Assembly: GCA_025359045.1 (NCBI GenBank)
Contig: JANYHN010000070.1
Location: 62,001 to 126,000 of the forward strand
Length of the DNA: 64,000 nucleotides
From: Hyphomicrobiales bacterium
GTDB taxonomy: Bacteria > Pseudomonadota > Alphaproteobacteria > Rhizobiales > Aestuariivirgaceae
Direction: 5' to 3'
The notes under the pieces are model-generated. The model was not told the origin of the DNA. It saw only the letters and a program-made list of their open reading frames with translations, and did no database searches. The translations under genes and the position numbers were made by a program. The number at the start of each line of letters is the position of its first letter. Positions within the stretch are counted from its first letter, which is position 1. Of this stretch, positions 53,473-62,631 are shown one piece after another.

Positions 53473-54711
53473 ATGGCCGTCGAAGTTATTCTCCCAAAAG
53501 TCGATATGGATATGGCCACTGGCATTATTTCCAAGTGGCATGTGAAAAACGGTGACACCGTTAAAAAGGGCCAAGTGCTTTTTGAAATGGAAACCGATAA
53601 ATCTGCAATCGAGATTGATGCACCAGCAGACGGTGTGATCAATAATATCGAAGCGCAATCGGGTGCTGCCACGCCCATTGGTGCAAAGGTAGCGATGATT
53701 TATGCGGTGGGTGAATCTGTGCAAGCAACGAAAGCTGCTGCCCCAGTCGTTGAATCTGCTCAAGTTTTAAAATCGGTTATGCTCGAAAAAATAGCAACCA
53801 TTGATCAAAGCTCTTCGTCAGGGACTCGGGCAACACCTTTGGCACGGCGCTTGGCGCGGCAAAAGAAAGTGGATTTGGCTTCGGTCAAAGGCTCTGGCCC
53901 ACGTGGTCGGATTATCGCTCAGGATGTTGAAAGTTATAAATCCGTTGCAGCAGTAGTTGCAGCCCCAGCGCCCGACGCATCGGCCACCATGGCCATGTAT
54001 CAGGCTGGATATTATGATGTGAAACCCCTCGATGGCATGCGCCGCATTATTGCGCAGCGACTCACACACTCTAAACAAACTGTTCCGCATTTTTATCTTT
54101 CTGCTAAATGCGATCTTACACAGCTGATATTAGTCCGTGAACGGATTAATATGGCGGCACCGCTTGACGAGTCCAAGAAGCCGAAATGGAAGCTTTCAAT
54201 TAATGACTATGTGATCAAGGCTTTGGCGCTTGCCTTGCAACGTGTGCCAGCTGCGAATGTGACTTACACGGATGCAGGCATTCTGCAACACCATGTTAGT
54301 GATGTGGGTGTCGCCGTTTCCGTTGAGGGCGGTTTGTTTACGCCAATTGTTCGCGGAGCTGAAAATAAATCATTATCGCAAATTTCAATCGAAATGAAAG
54401 ATTTGGCTGCGCGTGCTCGGGCGCGCAAATTGCAACCATCTGATTATTCAGGCGGCACGACTGCAGTGTCCAATCTTGGCATGTATGGCATTGAGCAATT
54501 CACCGCCATCATTAATCCACCACAAGCCACAATTCTGGCAGTGGGGACGGGGATTGATCAGTTTGTGCCTTTAAACAAGCAGCCGGTTCTGAAAACATTA
54601 ATGGAATGCACGTTGTCTTGCGATCACCGCGCAGTCGACGGGGCAGTGGGCGCGGAATTGTTGCAGGCTTTTAGGGCCTTTATTGAAGAGCCCGCATTGA
54701 TGCTGGCTTAA
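53473..54711 (+). CDS. dihydrolipoamide acyltransferase E2 (acetoin/pyruvate type)
   Basis: The 412-residue protein has one lipoyl domain (about 1-80, lipoylated Lys in ETDKSAIEI), a linker, a peripheral subunit-binding domain (about 117-155, ATPLARRLARQKKVDL) and the catalytic domain from about 180 to the end, with the active His and Asp in CDHRAVDG. It transfers the acyl group to CoA. No E3 gene is near, so lipoamide dehydrogenase from another locus must be shared. Confidence 0.9.
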   Translation: MAVEVILPKVDMDMATGIISKWHVKNGDTVKKGQVLFEMETDKSAIEIDAPADGVINNIEAQSGAATPIGAKVAMIYAVGESVQATKAAAPVVESAQVLKSVMLEKIATIDQSSSSGTRATPLARRLARQKKVDLASVKGSGPRGRIIAQDVESYKSVAAVVAAPAPDASATMAMYQAGYYDVKPLDGMRRIIAQRLTHSKQTVPHFYLSAKCDLTQLILVRERINMAAPLDESKKPKWKLSINDYVIKALALALQRVPAANVTYTDAGILQHHVSDVGVAVSVEGGLFTPIVRGAENKSLSQISIEMKDLAARARARKLQPSDYSGGTTAVSNLGMYGIEQFTAIINPPQATILAVGTGIDQFVPLNKQPVLKTLMECTLSCDHRAVDGAVGAELLQAFRAFIEEPALMLA

Positions 54712-54812
54712 GGCAAAAAACGAGCAATTCACCGTGTTTTTACTCGGACAAAACGCCGCGAGCCAAAGTGTTTGCGCTCCCTAAAGTTAGCAGCTATAGA
54801 CCGCTTCGCTGT

Positions 54813-54887
54813 TGGGGCGTCGCCAAGCGGTAAGGCACCGGATTTTGATTCCGGCATTCGGAGGTTCGATCCCTCCCGCCCCAGCCA
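54813..54887 (+). tRNA. tRNA-Gln (anticodon UUG)
   Basis: A complete cloverleaf: acceptor TGGGGCG (54813-54819) with CGCCCCA (54877-54883), discriminator G and encoded CCA at 54885-54887. The anticodon stem CCGGA/TCCGG encloses the loop TTTTGAT, giving anticodon UUG. The T-arm is GGAGGTTCGATCCCTCC. The U1-A72 pair is typical of bacterial tRNA-Gln. Confidence 0.95.
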
Positions 54888-54921
54888 ACCTTCTGAAATA
54901 TATTCGTTCAATATTTCGCGA

Positions 54922-56835
54922 TTAGACGAATGTGAATGTTGTTACCTGCTTGAGGCTGCCTTCAATCGTACCCGTCAGATGAAGCAACTGTATTGGAACG
55001 CGAACGCCCATATGATCTGAATAGAAACCTGATTGGGGAGCGGATTGATTTTCATCAACCACCCAGAAAAGTGGACCTTCAGTCTGTGCCTTCAGAATCA
55101 ATTGGCCGTTTCTTAAAACATTATACCCAGTCATGGTCTTTTGCGCTTCAAGATCGGGGGCGAGATGAAAACGAACACTGATGTGTTGGCCTCTTTGAAC
55201 ATTCGAAAGATGGTCAACAACTGCAAGTTTTTGTTCACTGAGAGTTATTTGACGTTGGTGCATGCTGGGCGCGAAACCATCATGGCTGGCAGTGATCGAC
55301 CAATTTTTTTCATCAAATTTTTCGAGTGAGGCCTTGGCTCGCTTTGACCAGTTAAAGGGTCCGGTCATTTGACTTGAGTCTCTATCGTCAATCGTCAAGG
55401 TATTATGTGCTTTGGTGCTGCGGAAGTAATCGCGCGCGGCAAGATCTGCGCCATAACAATAAGTGCCGCTATCAACAAAAATGGGTTGGCCATCGCGGTG
55501 AAGCCAAATTGATAAAGTATCGGCGTGGCCATGTGCAGCAATTGAGAGATAGCCAAGTGGCCCATGGTCGAAGACCACCATGGTTTCTTGTTTAAGTTGA
55601 TTGCGTCTTAAAATGCTAAGGCCTGTGTCTGGCAACAGTGTCATGCCTTCGTGGTGTGATTTAACTGGCGCGGCCCAGCCAAACGCAGATAGGAGCTGCG
55701 GTGGCGCTTCGCTTTCATTTTTGTTGCTCAATGATTTTGCCAAACCAATAACGGAAGCCATCCAGTCTTTGCGTGATCCTTCAAAAGCTATTGATGTTGC
55801 ATCATCGTCATCTCCTATATGTGGAAAATTACCGTTTTGATCGCGGATCATTTCCAAAGTTTCTGAGGCTTGGATGAGACGGTCAATTGTTGCACGCGTG
55901 AATGCTGCGTTTTTGTGGGCGGCAATTTTGGCGCAAAGACAAAGCCATTCGAGTGACCAAGTGCCATAAGTTGGTGATTGTTCTCTGTTACCGCCATCGG
56001 GTGCAAACTGCAGCAGCGTTTCACGTTCAAGATATTTACTGGCTTGGTCGCGCCATGATTTTGCCTGCGGCAAATATGGGCACATATGACCGAGGATGAA
56101 CATGCCAGCCAGTTCAACAACCAAATGGTTGTTGGCTGATGAATGCAATGAAAGATTTTTGGCAAGCCAATAACCATGAGCCGACAAGCTGTTGTTCAAC
56201 AGGCGCAGTGTTTCTGGTTTCCAATGTTCGGAGGTTATCAGGCTGCAGATAATTCCGAGAGAAACAACACGGCTGGTACATTCCACACCCGATGCCCAAT
56301 TAATCCCTAAAAATGGGGGATTGGCGTTGAGCCAGCTTTCAACCTCGCTCACGCAATATCTCGCACTTGTCTGATCTGCTGTGATGGTAAAATGGGCGGC
56401 CACCCATTGAAGGTGTTGGAGTTTGTTAAGCTCCCAAACAAATTTGGGATCGCCAAGTGCTGAGCGATGGCGCGATTCAATCGAAAAACAAAAAATATCT
56501 TGTGGCCAGAGGTCATGGCTTTCAGGGTCGCGGTGCCAGCGCTGATCAGTGGTTTCAGTTACCCACGTTTTCCCATGTGCAGAGAAGGGCTTTGATTTTA
56601 TGGAATTTACTTTTGCATTGAGGAGCGTTTGTAACGCCTTGTTGACTTTTAATTTTTCTATCCCTGCCAAAACCCCCGGCAGAATGGGCAACTTCGCTTC
56701 ATCGACTGAAGTGTAACCCACCAATCCGCGTTTTGCCAATTGACGAAAGGAGGCTTGACGGATGCGGTAGACAACTTCTGCTGGAGACATGGCCGCAAAG
56801 CGATTTACCAGCCACAGGATTTTATCCTTCCGCAT
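54922..56835 (-). CDS. heparinase II/III-family polysaccharide lyase-like protein
   Basis: The 637-residue protein has a helical toroid N-terminal part (RFAAMSPAEVVYRIRQASFRQL, the usual family opening) and a C-terminal beta-sandwich. The conserved AAHGHADTLSIWLHRDG and IFVDSGTYCYG near residue 435 hold the catalytic His region. AHNTLTIDDRDSSQM follows. Such proteins often sit in capsule or exopolysaccharide loci and cleave or trim uronic acid polymers. No signal peptide was seen. It shares the minus-strand unit with asnB, wecC and wecB. Confidence 0.85.
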   Translation of the reverse strand: MRKDKILWLVNRFAAMSPAEVVYRIRQASFRQLAKRGLVGYTSVDEAKLPILPGVLAGIEKLKVNKALQTLLNAKVNSIKSKPFSAHGKTWVTETTDQRWHRDPESHDLWPQDIFCFSIESRHRSALGDPKFVWELNKLQHLQWVAAHFTITADQTSARYCVSEVESWLNANPPFLGINWASGVECTSRVVSLGIICSLITSEHWKPETLRLLNNSLSAHGYWLAKNLSLHSSANNHLVVELAGMFILGHMCPYLPQAKSWRDQASKYLERETLLQFAPDGGNREQSPTYGTWSLEWLCLCAKIAAHKNAAFTRATIDRLIQASETLEMIRDQNGNFPHIGDDDDATSIAFEGSRKDWMASVIGLAKSLSNKNESEAPPQLLSAFGWAAPVKSHHEGMTLLPDTGLSILRRNQLKQETMVVFDHGPLGYLSIAAHGHADTLSIWLHRDGQPIFVDSGTYCYGADLAARDYFRSTKAHNTLTIDDRDSSQMTGPFNWSKRAKASLEKFDEKNWSITASHDGFAPSMHQRQITLSEQKLAVVDHLSNVQRGQHISVRFHLAPDLEAQKTMTGYNVLRNGQLILKAQTEGPLFWVVDENQSAPQSGFYSDHMGVRVPIQLLHLTGTIEGSLKQVTTFTFV

Positions 56836-56841
56836 CGCTGG

Positions 56842-58725
56842 CTAGCTCAGCGCAAGTTTTGATTGGCGTAAGAACATTTCAAGATTAATTAGCATCCAAA
56901 GAAGTTTTTCATTGTCTTGTCTGCCATTCGTATGGTCACGCACCGCAGTTTCGACAGACTGACGATTGAGGAAAGTCGAAGTGATCGATTGGTTTGATAA
57001 CAGCAAATCTTCCATGTGACCCGATAAACGATCTTGCAGCCAGCTGCGCATGGGTGTGCTGAAGCCCAATTTTTGGCGCCAAGCAATTTCTTTTGGGAGC
57101 ATGCCTTCGGCAAGTTTGCGCAGACAATATTTTTGATTTTTGCCGCGAATGCGCATGTTGTCGGATAGGCCCGCCACGGTCTCTGCCAGCTGATGATCCA
57201 TGAATGGCATGCGCGCTTCAATTGAGGCGCCCATGGTCATGCGGTCACCGCGTTCCAAGAGATTATCTGGCAGAAGCAGGCTCTGATCAAAGTAAAGTGC
57301 TTTGCGCAATGCAGATTGATCAGCTTCAGCTGAGAAAGGTGTAGGATCCAATGGGCGCGTGGGTTGCTTGTGGCTCAGCAGTTCATCACGCTGTGCAAAA
57401 GTCAGCGCACCGAACCAACGGATCAAACGTTCTTGATCACCGCGAAGACCGATTGTATCGAGCAGCGTTTTTACGCGCCTGGCACCGAAAGGTAATTTGG
57501 AAGCGGCGCGGCCGATAACGCCGTTATGAATCATCTCTGGCACAAACATCTGATAGTTTTTGGCAAAGCGTTCGAAATAATGTTTTGGATATCCACCCAG
57601 CATTTCATCAGCACCTTCGCCAGTCAGCACCATTTTTACCGATTGGCCAGCGGCTTTGGCCATTAAGTAGACCATAATGCTGCCGGGTTCAGCCAAGGGG
57701 CTGTCGCTTAAATGAATGGCGTGGGGTAGAGCATCCAAAACATCATCTGGCTTTACGATGATTGATTGATGATCAGTTTTTAAATGACGCGATACAATTT
57801 CAGCAAATGGTGCTTCAGAATATCTGGCATCATCAAAGCCAATTGAAAATGATTTGACGGCTGAGCTCATGTGGCGGCCCATCAAAGCCGTAACAACGGA
57901 TGAATCCAACCCGCCAGATAGAAATACGCCAAACGGCACATCAGAAACCATCCTGATACGGACGGCTTCCTCAAGGGCGGATGCGAAAACAGCTTCCGGG
58001 TCTTGAGGCTGTGGCGAGGCAGGCTTCATCCATGCATCTGCAAGTCTGTAATATGAGGTTTGTTCAAGCTTACCATAGCTATAGGTAGCATAGTGGCCTG
58101 GCTTTAACTTAGTTACGCCTTTAAAGAATGTGTTGGGAGATGGCACATAGCGCATCAAGAGATAGTCCTGGACAGAGTTAAAATCGAGTTGGCGTTCAAA
58201 CCCCGGCACTGCGAGCAAAGCCTTTATTTCGGACGCAAAGAACAATCCTTCCTGGTTTTCATACAGAAACAGTGGCTTTTTGCCATAACGATCACGTGCC
58301 AAAAACAAGCCATCTTTTGTGCTGTCATGAACCGCAAAGGCAAACATGCCGCGCAGTTTTGGTAAGCATTTTTCGCCCCAATGGATATAGCTGAGGAGCA
58401 CTACTTCGGTGTCTGACGCGGTACGAAATTTAACACCGGCGCTTTGAAGCTCTGATCTCAATTCTTTATAGTTATAAAGCTCGCCGTTATAGACGATAGT
58501 GTAACGGCCGGTTGCATCTTTCATCGGTTGGTCACCGGTCGAAAGATCGATAATGGCGAGGCGCAAATGGCCTAACCCTACTGTTGGTTTCCTGATGCCG
58601 CCTTCAGAAATATATATGCCGATACCGTCGGGTCCACGATGCGACATCGGATCGAGCATTGCGCCCAAACGCTGCTTTGCTGATTTGGGATCAAGCTTGG
58701 CAAGCCAACCAGCAATTCCACACAT
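56842..58725 (-). CDS. asnB: asparagine synthase-type amidotransferase of a polysaccharide locus
   Basis: The 627-residue protein has the N-terminal nucleophile Cys2 in MCGIAGWL and the glutaminase domain to about 210, then the synthetase domain with the ATP-binding SGGLDSSVVTALMG near residue 268. The domain order matches AsnB. In surface-polysaccharide clusters such proteins, like WbpS, turn the carboxyl of a uronic acid into an amide. The neighbours WecB and WecC make such an acid. Start is three bases after wecC. Confidence 0.88.
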   Translation of the reverse strand: MCGIAGWLAKLDPKSAKQRLGAMLDPMSHRGPDGIGIYISEGGIRKPTVGLGHLRLAIIDLSTGDQPMKDATGRYTIVYNGELYNYKELRSELQSAGVKFRTASDTEVVLLSYIHWGEKCLPKLRGMFAFAVHDSTKDGLFLARDRYGKKPLFLYENQEGLFFASEIKALLAVPGFERQLDFNSVQDYLLMRYVPSPNTFFKGVTKLKPGHYATYSYGKLEQTSYYRLADAWMKPASPQPQDPEAVFASALEEAVRIRMVSDVPFGVFLSGGLDSSVVTALMGRHMSSAVKSFSIGFDDARYSEAPFAEIVSRHLKTDHQSIIVKPDDVLDALPHAIHLSDSPLAEPGSIMVYLMAKAAGQSVKMVLTGEGADEMLGGYPKHYFERFAKNYQMFVPEMIHNGVIGRAASKLPFGARRVKTLLDTIGLRGDQERLIRWFGALTFAQRDELLSHKQPTRPLDPTPFSAEADQSALRKALYFDQSLLLPDNLLERGDRMTMGASIEARMPFMDHQLAETVAGLSDNMRIRGKNQKYCLRKLAEGMLPKEIAWRQKLGFSTPMRSWLQDRLSGHMEDLLLSNQSITSTFLNRQSVETAVRDHTNGRQDNEKLLWMLINLEMFLRQSKLALS

Positions 58726-58728
58726 ATT

Positions 58729-59967
58729 TTACCAGACTCCGCGCGTGTCGATAATGATTTTTTCTTTCAACATCTCGCGATCAAATTTCAGGAATGCCTT
58801 GTGATCGACGAGTAATACAACAATATCTGAATCACGAATAGCATTGTGCAATGACGTTAGCGTGGCATCTGAACCTTGCAAAGCCTTTGGCAATTCTTTG
58901 ATATGAGGTTCGACGATTTTGATCTCACCGAGTTTTTGGTGCACAATTGCTTCAACGATTTCAAGGGCAGGGCTTTCGCGGAAATCATCGATATCGGCCT
59001 TGTAGGAAAGTCCTAAGCAGGCAATGCGTGGTGATTTTAATTTTTCTGCGGCATGCTTTACTTTTTCGACGATGTAATGAGGCTTACGGTTGTTGATTTC
59101 GCGCGCTGACTTTATGAGTTTGGCGTTTGCAGGATCTGCCGCAACGATAAACCATGGATCAACAGCGATGCAGTGGCCGCCCACGCCCGGGCCAGGCCTC
59201 AAGATATTTACACGCGGATGGAGGTTGGCAAGACGGATCAGCTCCCATACGTCGATTTTAAGCGAGTCACAGATATAGCTAAGTTCATTAGCGTATGCGA
59301 TGTTTACATCGCGAAATGAATTCTCAGAAAGTTTGCAAAGTTCTGCGGTGCGCGCGTTAGTGATGTGGCATTCCGCTTTACTGATCAATTGATAAAGGTT
59401 AAGCGCAGCATTGGCGCACTCTGCGGTGATGCCACCAATAATGCGGGCGTTATGAACCACTTCATATAGAATTTTACCGGGCAACACGCGCTCAGGGCAA
59501 TGCGCCACATGAACGTCGGGAATGCCGATGTTGGTGTGCGGGAAGTTTAGGTCAGGGCGCTCTTCTGCGAGGATTTCGCTCAGTCGTTCTGTTGTGCCAA
59601 CGGGTGAAGTTGATTCCAGCACCACTAAATTGCCACGTTCCAGTACTGGCGCAATCGAACGGGCGGCTTTTTCAATGTAAGAAATATCTGGGATGAAACC
59701 ATCTTTGAATGGTGTCGGCACTGCAAGGATAAAGGCATCTGCCTTTTCTGGCTTCGTTGATGCTTTGAATTTGCCTGCGGAAATTACCCGGCGCAAAATC
59801 ACATCTAATTCTGGTTCCGTGATATGTGGATTGCCGCTGTTAATCTCTTTGACGGCCCGCTCATTCACGTCGACGCCATGAACTGCGATTCCTTGATCAG
59901 CAAATACTGTGGCCGTGGGCAAACCAATGTAACCTAAACCGACGACACAAATTTTGTTGAACTTCAT
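58729..59967 (-). CDS. wecC: UDP-N-acetyl-D-mannosamine dehydrogenase
   Basis: The 412-residue enzyme oxidises UDP-ManNAc to UDP-ManNAcA with two NAD. Marks are VVGLGYIGLPTATVFADQG at the N-terminus, ESTSPVGTTERL, the conserved FRDVNIAYANE segment and the catalytic Cys in GPGVGGHCIAVDPWF. FVVA-type binding follows. The start overlaps the wecB stop (TAATG). It makes the acidic sugar for the polymer. Confidence 0.93.
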   Translation of the reverse strand: MKFNKICVVGLGYIGLPTATVFADQGIAVHGVDVNERAVKEINSGNPHITEPELDVILRRVISAGKFKASTKPEKADAFILAVPTPFKDGFIPDISYIEKAARSIAPVLERGNLVVLESTSPVGTTERLSEILAEERPDLNFPHTNIGIPDVHVAHCPERVLPGKILYEVVHNARIIGGITAECANAALNLYQLISKAECHITNARTAELCKLSENSFRDVNIAYANELSYICDSLKIDVWELIRLANLHPRVNILRPGPGVGGHCIAVDPWFIVAADPANAKLIKSAREINNRKPHYIVEKVKHAAEKLKSPRIACLGLSYKADIDDFRESPALEIVEAIVHQKLGEIKIVEPHIKELPKALQGSDATLTSLHNAIRDSDIVVLLVDHKAFLKFDREMLKEKIIIDTRGVW

Positions 59968-61094
59968 TACGTTTTTTTCCCTTTTAAAAGATATTCGACA
60001 ATTCGTGCTGAGGCTTTGCCGTCACCAAATGGATTTTGGGCAGTCGCCATTTTTTTGTAAGTGGCTTCGTCGTCAAGAAGCTTGTTAGCGTGATGCAATA
60101 ATTCTTCCTTGCTCGTGCCCACCAAAAGTGCTGTTCCAGCTTCGATTGCTTCTGGTCGTTCAGTCGTGTTGCGTGTGACCAACACAGGTTTGGCAAGAGC
60201 AGGGGCTTCCTCTTGAATGCCTCCGCTGTCAGTGACCACCAGATGCGATTTCGATAGCATGTAAACAAAGGGCACATATTCTAACGGGTCGATGAGGTGA
60301 ATGTTTGGAACACCTTTTAGAACTTCCTGTACTTGGTTCTGAACGTTGGGATTAAGATGCACAGGAAATACAATTTGAACATCGCCGCGCGCTGCAATTT
60401 CTTTCAAGGCTTGGCACATGTTGATCAGGCCGCCTTCTTGCAAATTTTCACGACGGTGTCCTGTGACCAATATAATTTTGCGACCGTCGAGGAATTTAAA
60501 TTGTGTGCCTAGATTTTGTCTGATTGCTTGATCAGTTTCAAAGCGACCCGCAACACTTTGCAGAGCGTCGATCACGGTGTTGCCGGTAATTAAAATTTGA
60601 TCAGCAGAAATATTTTCTTTTAAAAGATTATCGGCAGAGGTTTTTGTTGGTGCGAAATGCACATTGGCAACCACGCTCACAAAACGGCGATTGGCCTCTT
60701 CAGGCCATGGTGATTGAAGGTCACCTGTGCGCAGACCTGCTTCGACATGGGCCACCTTCACGCGGTTATAAAATGCTGAGAGTGCACCAGCAAAAGCTGT
60801 TGTGGTATCTCCTTGGACCACGATCCAATCGGGACGCCACTTTGCAATTACTTCGGAAATGCCGTTGAGTGCAGCCGTGGTTATGCTGGCTAAGGTTTGA
60901 TCTTTGGTCATGAGGTTGAGGTCATGATCTGGTTTGATTTGGAATGTGTCCAAAACTTGATCCAGCATTTGCCTATGTTGGCCGGTCACGCAGCAAAAAT
61001 GTTCGATGCCTTCTGTTTTGTTCAACATTCCAACGACGGGTGCCATCTTTATGGCCTCAGGCCTGGTGCCGAAAACGGTGAGTACACGTACCAA
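59967..61094 (-). CDS. wecB: UDP-N-acetylglucosamine 2-epimerase (non-hydrolysing)
   Basis: The 375-residue enzyme converts UDP-GlcNAc to UDP-ManNAc. Motifs are VFGTRPEAIKMAPV at the N-terminus, VQGDTTTAFAG, HVEAGLRTGDLQSPWPEE, VTGHRRENLQEG and VVTDSGGIQEEAPAL. The length is normal. It is the first gene of the minus-strand group and is divergent from the polymerase gene across 184 bases. Confidence 0.95.
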   Translation of the reverse strand: MVRVLTVFGTRPEAIKMAPVVGMLNKTEGIEHFCCVTGQHRQMLDQVLDTFQIKPDHDLNLMTKDQTLASITTAALNGISEVIAKWRPDWIVVQGDTTTAFAGALSAFYNRVKVAHVEAGLRTGDLQSPWPEEANRRFVSVVANVHFAPTKTSADNLLKENISADQILITGNTVIDALQSVAGRFETDQAIRQNLGTQFKFLDGRKIILVTGHRRENLQEGGLINMCQALKEIAARGDVQIVFPVHLNPNVQNQVQEVLKGVPNIHLIDPLEYVPFVYMLSKSHLVVTDSGGIQEEAPALAKPVLVTRNTTERPEAIEAGTALLVGTSKEELLHHANKLLDDEATYKKMATAQNPFGDGKASARIVEYLLKGKKT

Positions 61095-61278
61095 TGGAAC
61101 AACCTCTTTATCTAGCCTTAATCACAGGATATCTGTTGCCCCCAACCAGATGCATTCAACTAGTTCATTGCAGACATATATTGCAATTGTTTAATGGTCT
61201 TCGGACTGACTTTTTTGAAATTGACTTAATGCATCTCACTAAGTTAAAAGTTTAACAATTCGCAAGCTTGGAGAAAAT

Positions 61279-62631
61279 ATGCCGCCGATTGTAAATAAGT
61301 TGCGGGGCATGGCTGCGGTAAATCAATTTGGTTTTGCCTTTCTTGCTTTGTTGACAATCAGTGCCGGCATTCCATTCATGGTCCGTAGCATGGTGGGGTT
61401 TGGTCTTTTGGCCGCTGTTTTTCTTTGCTTTATAGTTGCGCCGCCTAGGCTGAAAAGTCAGCCGTGGACGAAATTGTTTCTGGCCTTGAATGTGATGTTT
61501 GTCATCTTTGGTTCGTTCGTCGTTGTCCTTAGTTTTCTGGGTTATTACGACGGGTTTACACTTTGGCCTGTGGAACAGAAATTTATCGGAAGACAAGCTT
61601 ACTTCATATTTTTGTGGTTGCCGATTGGTTATGCATCTCTATGTTTTTGGGCTTGGAATAAAGAAGCCATATTTAATTTTTTTGGGCGTTACGGATTGTT
61701 GGTATGCATAGGAGTTATTGTTGCAGATCTTGTCACATCGAAATTATTAGGAGACCCACGCACCGTTGAATGGGTGCAGTATCAATTTTTTCTCGACAAA
61801 TTGATCTTGGCATTTATTTTTGTACTTTCAGCGTCATGTTACATTGCTCAGAACCCCACATCTTTGTCATTTATAGGCATGTTGCTGATATCAGCCGTAC
61901 TTTATCATATTTTAAAGCTCGGCATTTTATTCAATGCGCAAACTGGAACAATTCTTACGCTCATATTGATAATCGCTTGGTTTCCTTTGTTTCCATTACA
62001 GATGAGAGCAATTTCTGTCTGCTGTCTTGTGCTCGCTCTGCATGTTGTGTTGACGGCGGGGATGTTTAACAAAGCTGCATTCAAAGATGATGCAAATACG
62101 TTATGGCGTTTGAACGCTTGGACAAACAACTGGTCTATGGTGTGGGAAACAAATTTTATGGGGATGGGGTTCGGAACCCCTTATCATCAAAGGTCGGCTG
62201 AAAACTTGCGCAATTCTGCGATGAATGAGGGTGACCTTATGCAGAACGGGCCAGTTTCATTAGAAGACACGCAATATTTTCGCGGGCAGCACTCGAGTGT
62301 AGTTAATATTTTTTATAGGTTAGGCTTGGTGGGAGGGATATTGTTTGTCTTGATCAACGCATTCGCCTTGGGTCGGTGTTGTGTTGGCATCAAGAATGCA
62401 CATGATCCAACAACTCAAAAGCTTTTTTTTGTAGGTGCCATGGTGTTGAGTGTGCAAATTGTGCAGATGTCTTTGCATGTTGGTTTGGAAACACCCCGCT
62501 TTCTTGTGGTTTATATGCTCAGTCTAGGGTTGTGCGCTGTTTCACCTAGGTTCTTGCTGGGATCTAATTATTTGCCTGAAACATCGTTGGAGTTACTTCC
62601 AGCATTTTTAAAGGGTAACAGCGAAGTGTAA
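61279..62631 (+). CDS. O-antigen ligase/polymerase (Wzy-like) membrane protein
   Basis: The 450-residue protein has about eleven hydrophobic helices and one larger periplasmic loop of roughly 65 residues (about 285-355), which includes MGMGFGTPYH and HSSVVNIFYRLGLVGG. This topology is that of Wzy polymerases and O-antigen ligases. GGAGAAAAT precedes the ATG. By eye the sequence is more AT-rich than the genes to the left, common for polysaccharide loci. Its 3' end overlaps the convergent flippase by 64 bases. Confidence 0.8.
   Translation: MPPIVNKLRGMAAVNQFGFAFLALLTISAGIPFMVRSMVGFGLLAAVFLCFIVAPPRLKSQPWTKLFLALNVMFVIFGSFVVVLSFLGYYDGFTLWPVEQKFIGRQAYFIFLWLPIGYASLCFWAWNKEAIFNFFGRYGLLVCIGVIVADLVTSKLLGDPRTVEWVQYQFFLDKLILAFIFVLSASCYIAQNPTSLSFIGMLLISAVLYHILKLGILFNAQTGTILTLILIIAWFPLFPLQMRAISVCCLVLALHVVLTAGMFNKAAFKDDANTLWRLNAWTNNWSMVWETNFMGMGFGTPYHQRSAENLRNSAMNEGDLMQNGPVSLEDTQYFRGQHSSVVNIFYRLGLVGGILFVLINAFALGRCCVGIKNAHDPTTQKLFFVGAMVLSVQIVQMSLHVGLETPRFLVVYMLSLGLCAVSPRFLLGSNYLPETSLELLPAFLKGNSEV

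Noticed and set aside
54729-54911. Minus-strand frame across the tRNA region
   Set aside because: It is the reverse of tRNA-Gln and its flanks; the cloverleaf explains the sequence.
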